Source: JBBQYD01 sp942493075
Lineage (GTDB): Bacteria; Verrucomicrobiota; Verrucomicrobiia; Limisphaerales; UBA8199
DNA: 64,000 bases
Direction of reading: 5' to 3'
Assembly: GCA_942493075.1 (NCBI GenBank)
Contig: OW818681.1
Coordinates: 2,852,001 to 2,916,000 of the forward strand
Part shown: in pieces, positions 43,357 through 52,400 of the stretch
Layout: each line of letters starts with the position of its first letter
How positions within the stretch are numbered: position 1 is the stretch's first letter
The notes under the pieces: generated by a model
The model's input: the letters and a program-made list of their open reading frames with translations, nothing else
Database searches by the model: none
Told to the model about the DNA's origin: nothing
Made by a program: the position numbers and the translations under genes

Positions 43357-44835
43357 TCAGGCGAGTTTTGGTTTATGGCGGTGCCACTCGGTCGCTGACT
43401 CATAAGCATTTGCGATCCTCAAGATGGTTTCTTCACCGAAGGGTCGTCCCAGGAGTTGCAGGCCGAGGGGGAGCCTAACGTCGCTTCCGGCCACTTCTGC
43501 AAACCCGCAGGGCACACTAATGCCACAGATTCCCGCCAGGTTTGCCGAAATGGTGAAGATATCCATCAAGTACATCTGAAGTGGATCTGCGGTTTTTTCT
43601 CCGATTTTGAAAGCCGGGGTAGGCGAGGTTGGTGTGAGAACGGCGTCGACCTGCTCGAACGCCTGCAGAAAATCCGTCCGGATCAATGTGCGCACCTTTT
43701 GTGCACGAAGATAATAGGCATCGTAATAGCCGCTGCTTAGAACGTAGGTGCCCAGGATAATCCTTCGCTTCACTTCCTCCCCGAAACCCGAGCCTCGCGT
43801 TTTGCGGTACAGGTCGATCACATCGGTGCCTTCGCCGCGCTTGCAGTAACGGATGCCGTCAAACCTGGCCAGGTTGGCACTGGCCTCGGCTGTTGCGATG
43901 ATGTAATACGCCGCGATCGCGTAATCGGTGTGCGGTAGAGAAATTTCTCGAATCTCAGCTCCCATTTCCTGAAGCCGTTGAACAGCCTTTTCCGTGGCAG
44001 AGCGGACTTGTGGGTCTAAACCGCCCACCATGTATTCGCGAGGCAGTCCGATCCGCAGGCCACGGATGTCCTGAACAAGGCCTGCGCGGTAGCCTGGCAC
44101 CGGTTGTGGAACGCTCGTTGAATCCCTGGAGTCCGGACCGCTGATAACTTCCAGCAGAGTAGCTGAGTCTTCCACATTCTTCGTCAGGCACCCCACTTGG
44201 TCGAGAGAAGATGCATAGGCAACCAATCCGTAGCGTGAGACGCGCCCATAGCTGGGCTTCAGTCCCACGCAGCCGCAAAAGGCTGCGGGTTGGCGCACGG
44301 AACCACCGGTATCAGAGCCCAGTGATGCGATACATTGATCGGCAGCAACTGCGGCTGCTGATCCTCCAGAGGAACCACCAGGTGTGCGAGCCGGGTCCCA
44401 TGGATTGCGCGTCAATCCGAAGGCTGAATTCTCTGTTGAACTGCCCATGGCGAACTCATCCATGTTTGCCCGGCCAAAAACAATAGCCCCAGCGCTTCTC
44501 AACTTCTGTATAACAGTGGCATCGTAAGGCGAAATAAAATCGCCCAGGATTTTTGACCCACAGTTGAGAGGGTGGCCTTTAACGGCCAGGACGTCTTTGA
44601 TTGCGATTGGCACGCCCAGGAGAGGCTTCTGAGTGTGACTAATCCCGGATGCAAGTTCACGATCAGCGGCTTCCGCCTGCCGCAGAGCGTCTGCCGAATC
44701 GTAGCTCACAAACGCATGCAGAGTCCCATCAGTCCTGGTGATACGATCCAGACAGGCACTCATGACTTCGCGTGAGGTGACCTCGCGCTTAGCTAAGCGC
44801 AGCGTGAGATCTGAAATTGTCATTTCATTAAGCAT
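43357..44835 (-). CDS. gatA: Glutamyl-tRNA(Gln)/aspartyl-tRNA(Asn) amidotransferase subunit A
   Basis: The amidase subunit of GatCAB, which amidates misacylated Glu-tRNA(Gln) or Asp-tRNA(Asn). The amidase signature is complete: GVPIAIKDVL with the catalytic lysine, GSSGGSAAAVAA, and LGSDTGGSVRQPAAFCG with the two serines. The 492-residue length is normal. ATG 44835 or 44823 may be the start. gatB and gatC are not in the window. Divergent AsnS next door means Asn-tRNA can be charged directly, so Gln-tRNA formation is the more likely use of this enzyme here. Confidence 0.95.
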   Translation of the reverse strand: MLNEMTISDLTLRLAKREVTSREVMSACLDRITRTDGTLHAFVSYDSADALRQAEAADRELASGISHTQKPLLGVPIAIKDVLAVKGHPLNCGSKILGDFISPYDATVIQKLRSAGAIVFGRANMDEFAMGSSTENSAFGLTRNPWDPARTPGGSSGGSAAAVAADQCIASLGSDTGGSVRQPAAFCGCVGLKPSYGRVSRYGLVAYASSLDQVGCLTKNVEDSATLLEVISGPDSRDSTSVPQPVPGYRAGLVQDIRGLRIGLPREYMVGGLDPQVRSATEKAVQRLQEMGAEIREISLPHTDYAIAAYYIIATAEASANLARFDGIRYCKRGEGTDVIDLYRKTRGSGFGEEVKRRIILGTYVLSSGYYDAYYLRAQKVRTLIRTDFLQAFEQVDAVLTPTSPTPAFKIGEKTADPLQMYLMDIFTISANLAGICGISVPCGFAEVAGSDVRLPLGLQLLGRPFGEETILRIANAYESATEWHRHKPKLA

Positions 44836-45070
44836 AGCAACAGCTTAGGAGCAATTCATGCACGTGGTGGAATGCTCCGCACCGCAGCATTGTGGCTTAC
44901 GGAGGTAGAGTGTCAATCCGCGCTTCAGTTGCCGCACACATCAAATGATACCAAATGAATCTCTGAGCGTTATTCAACTTGCTACAAGGCTGCGGATTAC
45001 CCCACATTTCAACGGATAGATTGAGCAGAAGCCCGGCAATCTGATTGCCAGGTAAAAGTCTGATTACCCC

Positions 45071-46432
45071 ATGCGTACATTGATTAAACACGTTCTGGCT
45101 TCCGCGGACGCGCGGGAGAAAATCACAGTCAAGGGATGGGTGCGAACCCGCCGCGACTCCAAAGGATTTTCATTCCTGGAGCTCAACGATGGCACCTGCC
45201 TGGCCAACTTGCAGGTGGTTGTCGATGCCAGTGTTCCTGGTTATGAAGAGATCGCTCATTTTGCCACTGGTGCTTCCGCTGAGATCGAAGGCGACCTCGT
45301 GCCTTCACCAGCGAAAGGACAAAAATGGGAAATGCGCGCAAGCCGCATTCAGCTCTATGGGCAGGCCGATAACACTTACCCGCTTCAGAAAAAGGGGCAT
45401 ACTGCTGAATTCCTGCGCACCATCGCGCATCTCCGTCCCCGATCGAACCTTTATGGAGCGATATTCCGCGTCCGGAGCCGCCTGGCTTTTGCCGTTCACC
45501 AGTTTTTCCAGGAGCGCGACTTTGTTTACGTACACACTCCGATCGTTACTGCCAGCGACTGTGAAGGAGCAGGGGAGATGTTTCGGGTCACTACCCTCAA
45601 GGGCAACATCGATGAGAAGCCCGAGACTGATTTCTTCGGCAAACGCGCTTATCTCACCGTGAGTGGTCAACTCGAGGGTGAGACCTTCGCGTGCGCTTTG
45701 TCCAACATCTACACCTTTGGTCCGACGTTCCGCGCAGAGAATTCGAATACGACCCGGCACGCTGCCGAATTCTGGATGATCGAACCAGAAATGGCGTTCT
45801 GCGATCTGCAGGGAGACATGGATTTGGGCGAGCAGTTCATAAAAGCCATGGCTCGTTATGCCCTGGAAAACTGTCCCGAGGACTTGGCGCTCTTCGGTAA
45901 ATTCGTGGATAAAACGCTTCTCGAACGTCTCCAGTTTGTGGTGGACCGTCCCTTTGTGCGTGTGCCATACACCGAGGCTGTTGAGATCTTGAAAAAGTCC
46001 GGGAAGACATTCGAGTATCCCGTTGAATATGGTCAGAACCTGCAGTCCGAGCATGAAAGGTTTCTCACAGAGGAGCATTTTAAGTCGCCAACGACGGTTT
46101 TCAATTATCCACGCGAAATTAAACCGTTCTACATGAGGCAGAATGAGGACGGCAAAACCGTCACGGCGATGGATGTTCTGGTGCCGGGCATCGGAGAGGT
46201 GATCGGCGGAGCTCAGCGTGAGGAGCGTTTGGATTATCTGTTGGAGAACATGAAGTATCACAAACTCGATCCCAAGGACTACTGGTGGTACGTGGATCTC
46301 CGCCGTTATGGATCGGTGCCGCACGCCGGTTTTGGACTAGGGTTTGAGCGGTTGCTTATGTTCCTGACGGGCGTTTCAAACATCCGCGACGTTATTCCCT
46401 TTTCCCGGACGCCGGGCAGTGCGGATTTCTAG
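45071..46432 (+). CDS. asnS: Asparaginyl-tRNA synthetase
   Basis: A class IIb synthetase, 453 residues. The N-terminal OB-fold anticodon-binding domain (about 10-105) has VKGWVRTRRDSKGFSFLEL. Motif 2 is in TFRAENSNTTRHAAEFWMIEPE, and motif 3 is GFGLGFERLLMFLTG near the C-terminus. The ending NIRDVIPFSRTPGSADF is specific to AsnRS rather than AspRS. The 235-base gap upstream shows only a small GGCAAT/ATTGCC hairpin and no asparagine-rich leader. It is divergent from gatA. Confidence 0.96.
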   Translation: MRTLIKHVLASADAREKITVKGWVRTRRDSKGFSFLELNDGTCLANLQVVVDASVPGYEEIAHFATGASAEIEGDLVPSPAKGQKWEMRASRIQLYGQADNTYPLQKKGHTAEFLRTIAHLRPRSNLYGAIFRVRSRLAFAVHQFFQERDFVYVHTPIVTASDCEGAGEMFRVTTLKGNIDEKPETDFFGKRAYLTVSGQLEGETFACALSNIYTFGPTFRAENSNTTRHAAEFWMIEPEMAFCDLQGDMDLGEQFIKAMARYALENCPEDLALFGKFVDKTLLERLQFVVDRPFVRVPYTEAVEILKKSGKTFEYPVEYGQNLQSEHERFLTEEHFKSPTTVFNYPREIKPFYMRQNEDGKTVTAMDVLVPGIGEVIGGAQREERLDYLLENMKYHKLDPKDYWWYVDLRRYGSVPHAGFGLGFERLLMFLTGVSNIRDVIPFSRTPGSADF

Positions 46433-46505
46433 CAGGGGCAATATGGTAGCGCACAGGCTCCTGTGCGCTACTCAGCCTTGGAGGGTTGCTGGCTGCTGGC
46501 GGCGA

Positions 46506-47057
46506 TCAGAATCGAATCTCGCGGCTCGGAGCGACACGCACGGGTTTTCGCGCCGTGCAATTCTCCCATGCCCAGTTGAAGTGTTGGCGCGCCTGTTCGG
46601 CCCTGATCACCGGTCCATCGTTTGTGGTGTGCGCATCGGCAACCACGATGACATTAAAATCCCGGCTGGTTGCATTTCGCACTGTGGCGTCAATGCAGAA
46701 ATCTGTGGCGTAGCCAGCAACCACGGTCGTCTCAATCGCATTGGCTCGTAGTAGATTCTCCAACTCGGTCTGGTAGAAGGCATCGCAGGCCGTCTTGCGC
46801 AGCGCTCGGTCCGTGGGGCTGACTGCAAGTCGTGGATCGAGGTGCCACCCAGCACTCCCTGGCTCGATGCCATCATCCGTGCTCCCATCATGCTGGAAGA
46901 AAACTATCAGGCCGCCCGCCTCGCGCGCCCGAGAGGTGAGCTGATTAATGTTAGTGAGGACTTCCTCCGCAGCAAAAGGAGGAGTCGCAGACTGGAAGAG
47001 TCCAGTCTGGACGTCGATGATAAGAAGAGCAGTGCGTGCCGGGACAAGTGGCGCCAT
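46506..47057 (-). CDS. Isochorismatase-fold cysteine hydrolase
   Basis: A 183-residue enzyme from ATG 47057 (GTG 47072 also in frame). The catalytic triad residues are recognisable: aspartate in LLIIDVQ, lysine in RALRKTACDAF, and cysteine in GYATDFCIDATVRNA. The family covers nicotinamidases, N-carbamoyl hydrolases and isochorismatases, and the substrate is not predictable from the sequence; nicotinamidase-specific zinc residues are not evident. It follows thrS on the same strand by 43 bases and may be co-transcribed with it, although the functions are not obviously related. Confidence 0.85.
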   Translation of the reverse strand: MAPLVPARTALLIIDVQTGLFQSATPPFAAEEVLTNINQLTSRAREAGGLIVFFQHDGSTDDGIEPGSAGWHLDPRLAVSPTDRALRKTACDAFYQTELENLLRANAIETTVVAGYATDFCIDATVRNATSRDFNVIVVADAHTTNDGPVIRAEQARQHFNWAWENCTARKPVRVAPSREIRF

Positions 47058-47100
47058 TCCGGTCTTTCGCACTGCTGCAGCGGATTGTCAATGTAGCAGT

Positions 47101-48960
47101 CTAGGCCCGCCGATCGCGAATCGACAGCAGGAGATCGGCAATGACCTCACCACGCGGTTTGACGCCCTGGTTGCCTTTGCCATGCACGCGGACGCTGATG
47201 GCGCCCGCATCCATATCGCGGGGACCAACGACCAGCATGGTGTGCACCTTGCTTTGCTCGGCTTGCTGAACCTTGCCGTTGATCTTGTCGGCCGAATAGT
47301 CTCCTTCGGCGCGAACAAAGTTCTGACGCAGTTCCTGGACTATTCCAGCAGCGTACTCACACAGCCTGGGATCATCGCCGATGGTCAGCACACGCACCTG
47401 CTCTGGAGCAAGCCACAGGGGGAAGTTCCCCGCGTAATGCTCGATCAGGAACCCGATGAATCGCTCGTGCGTTCCCAGAGGAGCGCGATGGATGCACAAC
47501 GGCGTCTTTTCGGTGTTGTCACGGTCGCGGTAGGTTAAACCGAACCGAGCGGGGACAGCAAAATCGACCTGGTTGGTCGCTAGCGTAAACTCGCGACCGA
47601 TAACGCTCCAAACCTGGACGTCGATTTTTGGCCCATAGAACGCCGCTTCATTTGGCACTTCGATATAGTTGATCTTGGATTCCTGAAGAACCCGGCGGAC
47701 CATGTCCTCAGTCTGTTTCCAAAGGACCGGTTCATCGACGAACTTCTGGCCAAGCTTGGCAGGATCATGGGTGCTGAACCGCATGACATACTTCTCGATA
47801 CCGAAGATCTTGAAGTACTTCAGATACATTTCATTGACTGCGTTAAACTCGGAGGCGAACTGCTCCGGAGTGCAGTAAATATGCGCATCGTTCATGTTGA
47901 GCGAGCGCACGCGCATAAGCCCGAAGAGCTCTCCCGATTGCTCATAGCGGTAGCAGCAGCCATACTCGGCAAGGCGCAACGGCAAATCCCTGTAGCTGCG
48001 GGGCTGGGCCGCAAAAATGCGATGGTGATGGGGGCAGTTCATCGCTTTCAAGTAATAGCGATCTGACTCAGCAGCATTAGCCGATTCCTTCAGTTCCATT
48101 GGAGGAAACATGCTTTCGGCGTAATACGGCAGATGGCCGCTGGTGGTGTACATCTTTTCGCGGGCAAGATGCGGTGTGCGCACACGTTCATAACCGGCCT
48201 GAAATTCAGTGTCCTTGGCGAGTTGCTCCAGAGCTTCGACGATTGCGCCGCCTTTGGGCAGCCAGAGAGGCATGCCAGGGCCGACATACTCGGCATCCAA
48301 CGCATAGAGCCCCATCTCCGCTCCGATCTTGCGGTGGTCGCGCCGCTTGGCCTCATCCAACATTTTGAAATAGGCCTCCATTTCGGTCTTGTTCTTGAAG
48401 GCTGTTCCGTAGATGCGCTGGAGTTGCGGATTGCGCTCGTCACCCTTGTAATAGGCGCTGGCTACTGACGTGAGTTTGAAGGCGCCGATGTTGCCCGTCC
48501 GCATTACGTGAGGGCCGGCACACAAATCAACGAAGTCGCCATTCTTGAAATACGAAATAGGTTCGCTCTCTGGAATGTCCTGAAGGTTCCCGAGCTTGAA
48601 TTTGCTGGCATTGCCCGGGCGGTCGGTGAGGCCACCCAACCGGCCGCTTTCTGCATCCTTGATCGCCTGACCACGTGTTACCACCACCTTTTCAAAAACG
48701 TGGTTGGCCTTAATCTCCTTCTTCATTTCCTCCTCGATTTTGAGGAAATCGTCAGGCGAGATTCTGTGGGAGAGTTCTACGTCGTAGTAAAAGCCGTTCT
48801 CGACCGGCGGGCCGGCTGCGAACTGTGCCTCGGGCCACAAGCGCAAAATCGCGGTAGCCAGGACGTGAGCGCAGGAATGCCTGATACGCTCCAACTCCGA
48901 CATTTTATTACGATCGTCCAGTGTCTTGCGATCCGCCTGAGGAATATTCTCTGTTTCCAT
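47101..48960 (-). CDS. thrS: Threonyl-tRNA synthetase lacking the N-terminal TGS domain
   Basis: A class IIa synthetase, 619 residues from ATG 48960. The editing domain begins almost at once: HSCAHVLATAI (His28) and DLCAGPHV supply the His/Cys site that removes mischarged Ser. The catalytic core has the zinc ligands in AMNCPHHH, DAHIYC and CIHRAPLG, and motif 3 in the last. The C-terminal anticodon-binding domain ends with VKPRGEVIADLL. About 45-60 residues of TGS domain found in E. coli ThrRS are missing; the in-frame upstream extension to 49131 is not TGS-like and overlaps the leader hairpins. Immediately upstream are a threonine-rich leader peptide, a hairpin and an intrinsic terminator, suggesting attenuation by threonyl-tRNA supply. 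Confidence 0.95.
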   Translation of the reverse strand: METENIPQADRKTLDDRNKMSELERIRHSCAHVLATAILRLWPEAQFAAGPPVENGFYYDVELSHRISPDDFLKIEEEMKKEIKANHVFEKVVVTRGQAIKDAESGRLGGLTDRPGNASKFKLGNLQDIPESEPISYFKNGDFVDLCAGPHVMRTGNIGAFKLTSVASAYYKGDERNPQLQRIYGTAFKNKTEMEAYFKMLDEAKRRDHRKIGAEMGLYALDAEYVGPGMPLWLPKGGAIVEALEQLAKDTEFQAGYERVRTPHLAREKMYTTSGHLPYYAESMFPPMELKESANAAESDRYYLKAMNCPHHHRIFAAQPRSYRDLPLRLAEYGCCYRYEQSGELFGLMRVRSLNMNDAHIYCTPEQFASEFNAVNEMYLKYFKIFGIEKYVMRFSTHDPAKLGQKFVDEPVLWKQTEDMVRRVLQESKINYIEVPNEAAFYGPKIDVQVWSVIGREFTLATNQVDFAVPARFGLTYRDRDNTEKTPLCIHRAPLGTHERFIGFLIEHYAGNFPLWLAPEQVRVLTIGDDPRLCEYAAGIVQELRQNFVRAEGDYSADKINGKVQQAEQSKVHTMLVVGPRDMDAGAISVRVHGKGNQGVKPRGEVIADLLLSIRDRRA

Positions 48961-48987
48961 AAATTTGATGGTCCCGGGAACTCGGCA

Positions 48988-49019
48988 AACAAAAACGCCT
49001 CGAGGGTCAATCGAGGCGT
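48988..49019 (-). terminator. Leader terminator (putative attenuator) of thrS
   Basis: On the minus strand, arms ACGCCTCGA and TCGAGGCGT (9 base pairs, 48995-49019) close a seven-base loop and are followed directly by TTTTTGTTT. This is a standard intrinsic terminator, but it lies upstream of the thrS start (35 bases before the ATG) and after the threonine leader peptide. It would stop transcription before the gene unless prevented. Confidence 0.85.
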
Positions 49020-49020
49020 A

Positions 49021-49048
49021 AGCATCCATTCCATTGGGAATGAATGCT
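49021..49048 (-). promoter_or_regulatory. 12-bp leader hairpin between the threonine leader peptide and the thrS terminator
   Basis: A 12-pair stem (one G-U) with a CAAT loop, whose 5' arm begins inside the leader-peptide stop codon. Its place fits the pause hairpin (1:2) of a translation-coupled attenuator: a ribosome stalled on the threonine codons would cover its 5' arm. I did not find a clear alternative antiterminator pairing of its 3' arm with the terminator. Confidence 0.75.
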
Positions 49049-49082
49049 AAATCGTAGTTGTCGTGTTCAGTTTTGAACCCAC
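49047..49082 (-). CDS. Putative threonine leader peptide of thrS
   Basis: An 11-residue frame, GTG start, reading MGSKLNTTTTI and ending TAG. The four threonine codons ACG ACA ACT ACG are consecutive and stand two codons before the stop. The frame ends inside the 5' arm of the leader hairpin, which is followed by the thrS terminator. This is the layout of leader peptides such as thrL (thr operon) and pheM (pheST). No Shine-Dalgarno is apparent. A weak -35/-10 pair (TTGCCA at 49112-49117, TAAGTT at 49089-49094, 17-base spacing) would start the RNA at or next to the GTG, so leaderless translation is possible. The start codon is the least certain part. Confidence 0.65.
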   Translation of the reverse strand: MGSKLNTTTTI

Positions 49083-49490
49083 GAGTAGAACTTACGGAAC
49101 CTTGGCCCGGTTGGCAACGCGATTTTGACAAGCGACAAACTGGCGTCGTGTCAGGGGCTAGCCCGGACTGGCAGCCTTGGCGAGTAATCGGAGTAAACTG
49201 CTTGGTAAGACTTGAGTGGGCTCAAACGCCGGCGGTACGGAACATCTGCTCATCACGAACAGCCGGCGTGGCCCTTTAGAGAGGTAGCGGGGCGCACCAA
49301 AGGAGAAATGCGCATCCGACGCGGCGAGTTTGGAACTCGGTGTTATGCGGTGCCGGCGGAGTCTATCGCTACTTGCCCTAAAATTCATAAAGGGTTCGAC
49401 GTAGCGCCGTGAACAAAATTCACGTCACCGCCTCGGGCATGCACCGTAAAAGGGGCTGGGGTGAACCCCGTAGAGGTTCATTTTGAATGC
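49083..49490. other. Region between thrS leader and the giant secreted-protein gene
   Basis: No supported gene; short frames on both strands (about 66-76 codons) lack recognisable motifs. It contains the weak thrS promoter candidate, a long-spaced 8-bp dyad ACGCCGGC/GCCGGCGT (49226-49233, 49262-49269), and GGGGTGAACCCC at 49458-49469, which with a TTTT tail on the minus strand could be a weak terminator for the giant gene. Confidence 0.4.
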
Positions 49491-52400
49491 TTATTGCCCC
49501 ATAGCTCTGTAAAAGCGCAGTTTCTGTCCAGGCGCTGACTGGTCCTCCACGGTGACGTTGCCGGAACCGGAGGCCGTGACTGTGCCCAGATTATACCAGG
49601 TGGCCAAATTGGTTGAGTACTGAACCTGGTAGTTCCGGTTCGGTATGGCGGAGAGGTTAAAGCGCACCAAACCGTTGGGTAGTACTTGAGGCGGCCCGAG
49701 AATAGTGTCTGGAATAGAAACAGATCCTGCCAGGCTGAGCTGGATTCTGCCGGAGGCTCCGTTATACCCATCGACTGCGATGTAGTAGGTCGTGCCCTGA
49801 GAGGCTTTCAGTTTGACGTTGCTTCGATTGGTGTCGCCAAGTGAATTGTTGTCGCTGGCGATGTGGGTCAGACTGGAGACAGTTGTTCCTGTATATACCG
49901 CCATCAGGGTGTTGAATGGGGTGCCTGCGGTACTTAAGGTGAAATCACCCGAAGCAGGAGCGACCCAGCGCCACCATATCGATTTTCCGCCCGGATTGCC
50001 GGCGTGGAACGGTTCCCCGGACTCTTTGGTGAATCCCAGGTTGGTCCTGACAACGCTTGCAGAACCACCTGCAAGAGGCAGAGCGGTTACAAAGTCATCC
50101 CCGGCCAGCTTGAATGTGGCGACGAGGTTCTTGTGGCCATCAATGGTCAGCACGAGTGGATTGGCGCTGCTGGTGACCGAACCCGACCAACCAATGAACG
50201 AGTAACCAGGTGACGGAACTGGAGTCAGCGTTACAGTTGAACCCAGTTCGTAGCTGGGCAGGTCGGGTGTGCGCATGATCGTGCCTCGCGCCGCAGAGGT
50301 GAGCACGCGGGCGTGGTAGGAAGATGCGTCCCCCGGGTTGGTGGATTGTTGGTACTCCTCCAGGTTGCTCCTGGTGTCTCCGTCGGAATCGGCCTCGGCA
50401 TTATAGCTCATATGCCCAAAGCAGACATATTCCCAATGATCGGGAAGGCCGTCATTGTCGTTATCGTCCGTTTCCGCATTTCGACCGTCCATAGTCAGAG
50501 TGAATTCTTGAGCTGTGGCGGTTCCGTTCGTAACCACCATGAAATAGGGCTGACCGGGAACCCAAGGCCACGTCCCGGCATTGTATTGTTTTGTTGCGGG
50601 ATCCCAACTGCCTACGAGCAGGGCATTGTGGGCGCTGTTTGCGGAAGAACTCATCCAAACCCGCTGGTTGCGATTGGGAACTGATCCCTGGTCGAGCATC
50701 GCCGTCACATTTGCCACATGCGCAGCTATGTGCTTCCAACGAGTCGCCTCGGGAGGGACATCGACGCGGAACACGGCAGTCCCGTACGGTGCCAGCACGG
50801 TGTTTCCAGATCCTCCATAGAAAGATACTACGACTGGTTCCTGTGTAGGCGCTCCGTTCGTAGTTACCTGCACATTGAACGTGGCTTGTACGGGTGCGCG
50901 GAAGCCGAGATAGATTGGCTGCCCGGGACGGACCTGTGGGGTGGTAAAGGTGTAGGTATTCGGTGCGTCATACGAGCTGTAAGGCGGATAGTTCTTATTG
51001 TCGCTGTACCAATCCCTCGGAGTTGCCAAAGTTGAAACGCCGTTCCCCGGAGGCACGGTGTCTCTGATGTGCAGGACCACGTCACCGGATTGCTGGCTGA
51101 AAGTTACGTTGAAAGCCAGCGGCAGAGAGGAGGGCATCATGACCCTGTAATACTTCCAGTTGCCCGGGCGCACTTCCTGGCTTACCAAGGCTGAGCCATG
51201 GATAGGCAAGTCTGTTATGTCGCCATTGGAAGCTGTCAACCGGTACTTCGCCTGAGTGTTTCCGGCGGCCTTAACTGCGAGATACCAAAGCCCAGGTTTC
51301 AAGAGCGCCTCCAACTTGCCATCCAACGGGACCCAGTTGGCGTATTCAGTGTTGGTAACCGAAGTCATGGATCGCTCATAAATGGAGCCGGATGCTCCGT
51401 TGTCCCGGTGAGATAATGTGGGCACAGATCCGCCGCGCAGGTATAGATCGGGATTGCCATCAAGCGCTTCCAGAGTCATTTGGAGCAGTCCTGCATTCGT
51501 GGCCGGCACCTCTATGGCGTAATAGTGGAGCGAGCCTTGTTCCAAAAGAATCCCACCAGGAGGCAGGGGTGCACCGTTCGTGGCCACGCTGGAGTCGGCG
51601 AAATCAGGCGGTTGCACGCCGGGTGTCTGCACTGGATCTAAAGGCCCAGGCATAACCCAGGGTGGCCGCTGTAGCTCAAGCGGGTTGCTACGCAACGTAA
51701 AGGCACTGGATCCTGCGCCTTTCACCTCCACAAACCAGACGCCATTTGTTAGGTATGGCGGTGCGATGATCGCTGTTCCAGTGGCGAAATCCATCAATGT
51801 GCTGGAATCCTTGTCCGATGGCAGGACGTTGCGGCAGACCCGCATGCTTGGATTGCCGGAGGAGGCTATGAGATCAAGTTTCCAGCCTATCACGGGCTGT
51901 CCGTTATTGGTCGCTGGAACGATGAATTTGAAGAACGCCCGTTCGTTATTTTGCAGCAAGCCGGTGACTTCGTTGCTCAATCCATTGGTGTTTTGATCAC
52001 CTGCGAAGTTGAGTTCTGGCACAAGGACCTCTTTGACGCGCAACGTGAAGGCGGCATTCTGGTAACTGCCCCCCTGAACTCGGCCCTTAACGACGAGACT
52101 GAACATCCCGGGAGTGGGATTGGCGACCGTCACGATGTTGGAGTGCACATCCACATAAGGGGGAGTGTTCTGGTATCCGGCCTGGTAACCGCCTTCATTG
52201 CCGTAGTAATCCTGAGCCTGCCCCGAGCCTGAAGAGCCTGGATCGGGCAACTGGGTGCCTGCGATGACGGCCGCTACTGGATTGCCGCTGCGGCCTTCCA
52301 GCATCACTTGGAATCCGTAGGTTCCATACGGCACTTCGAACTGGTAGGCTTTCACCTCGCCGTCCTCCAACGTCTCGGGTTTTGCCAGATCTTCGGAGGT

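Noticed and set aside
45305..46324. 339-codon open frame on the minus strand
   Set aside because: Antisense to asnS, whose motifs are complete; the frame is a codon-bias shadow.
48961..49131. 57-residue N-terminal extension of ThrS
   Set aside because: It is not TGS-like and runs through the leader hairpin and terminator; the ATG at 48960 is the better start.
49158..49412. Small frames on both strands in the thrS-giant gene gap
   Set aside because: They overlap each other, lack ribosome-binding sites and motifs; possibly remnants but not supportable as genes.
48961..49480. T-box riboswitch upstream of thrS
   Set aside because: No T-box sequence or stem I specifier-like structure was found; the threonine leader peptide explains the terminator better.
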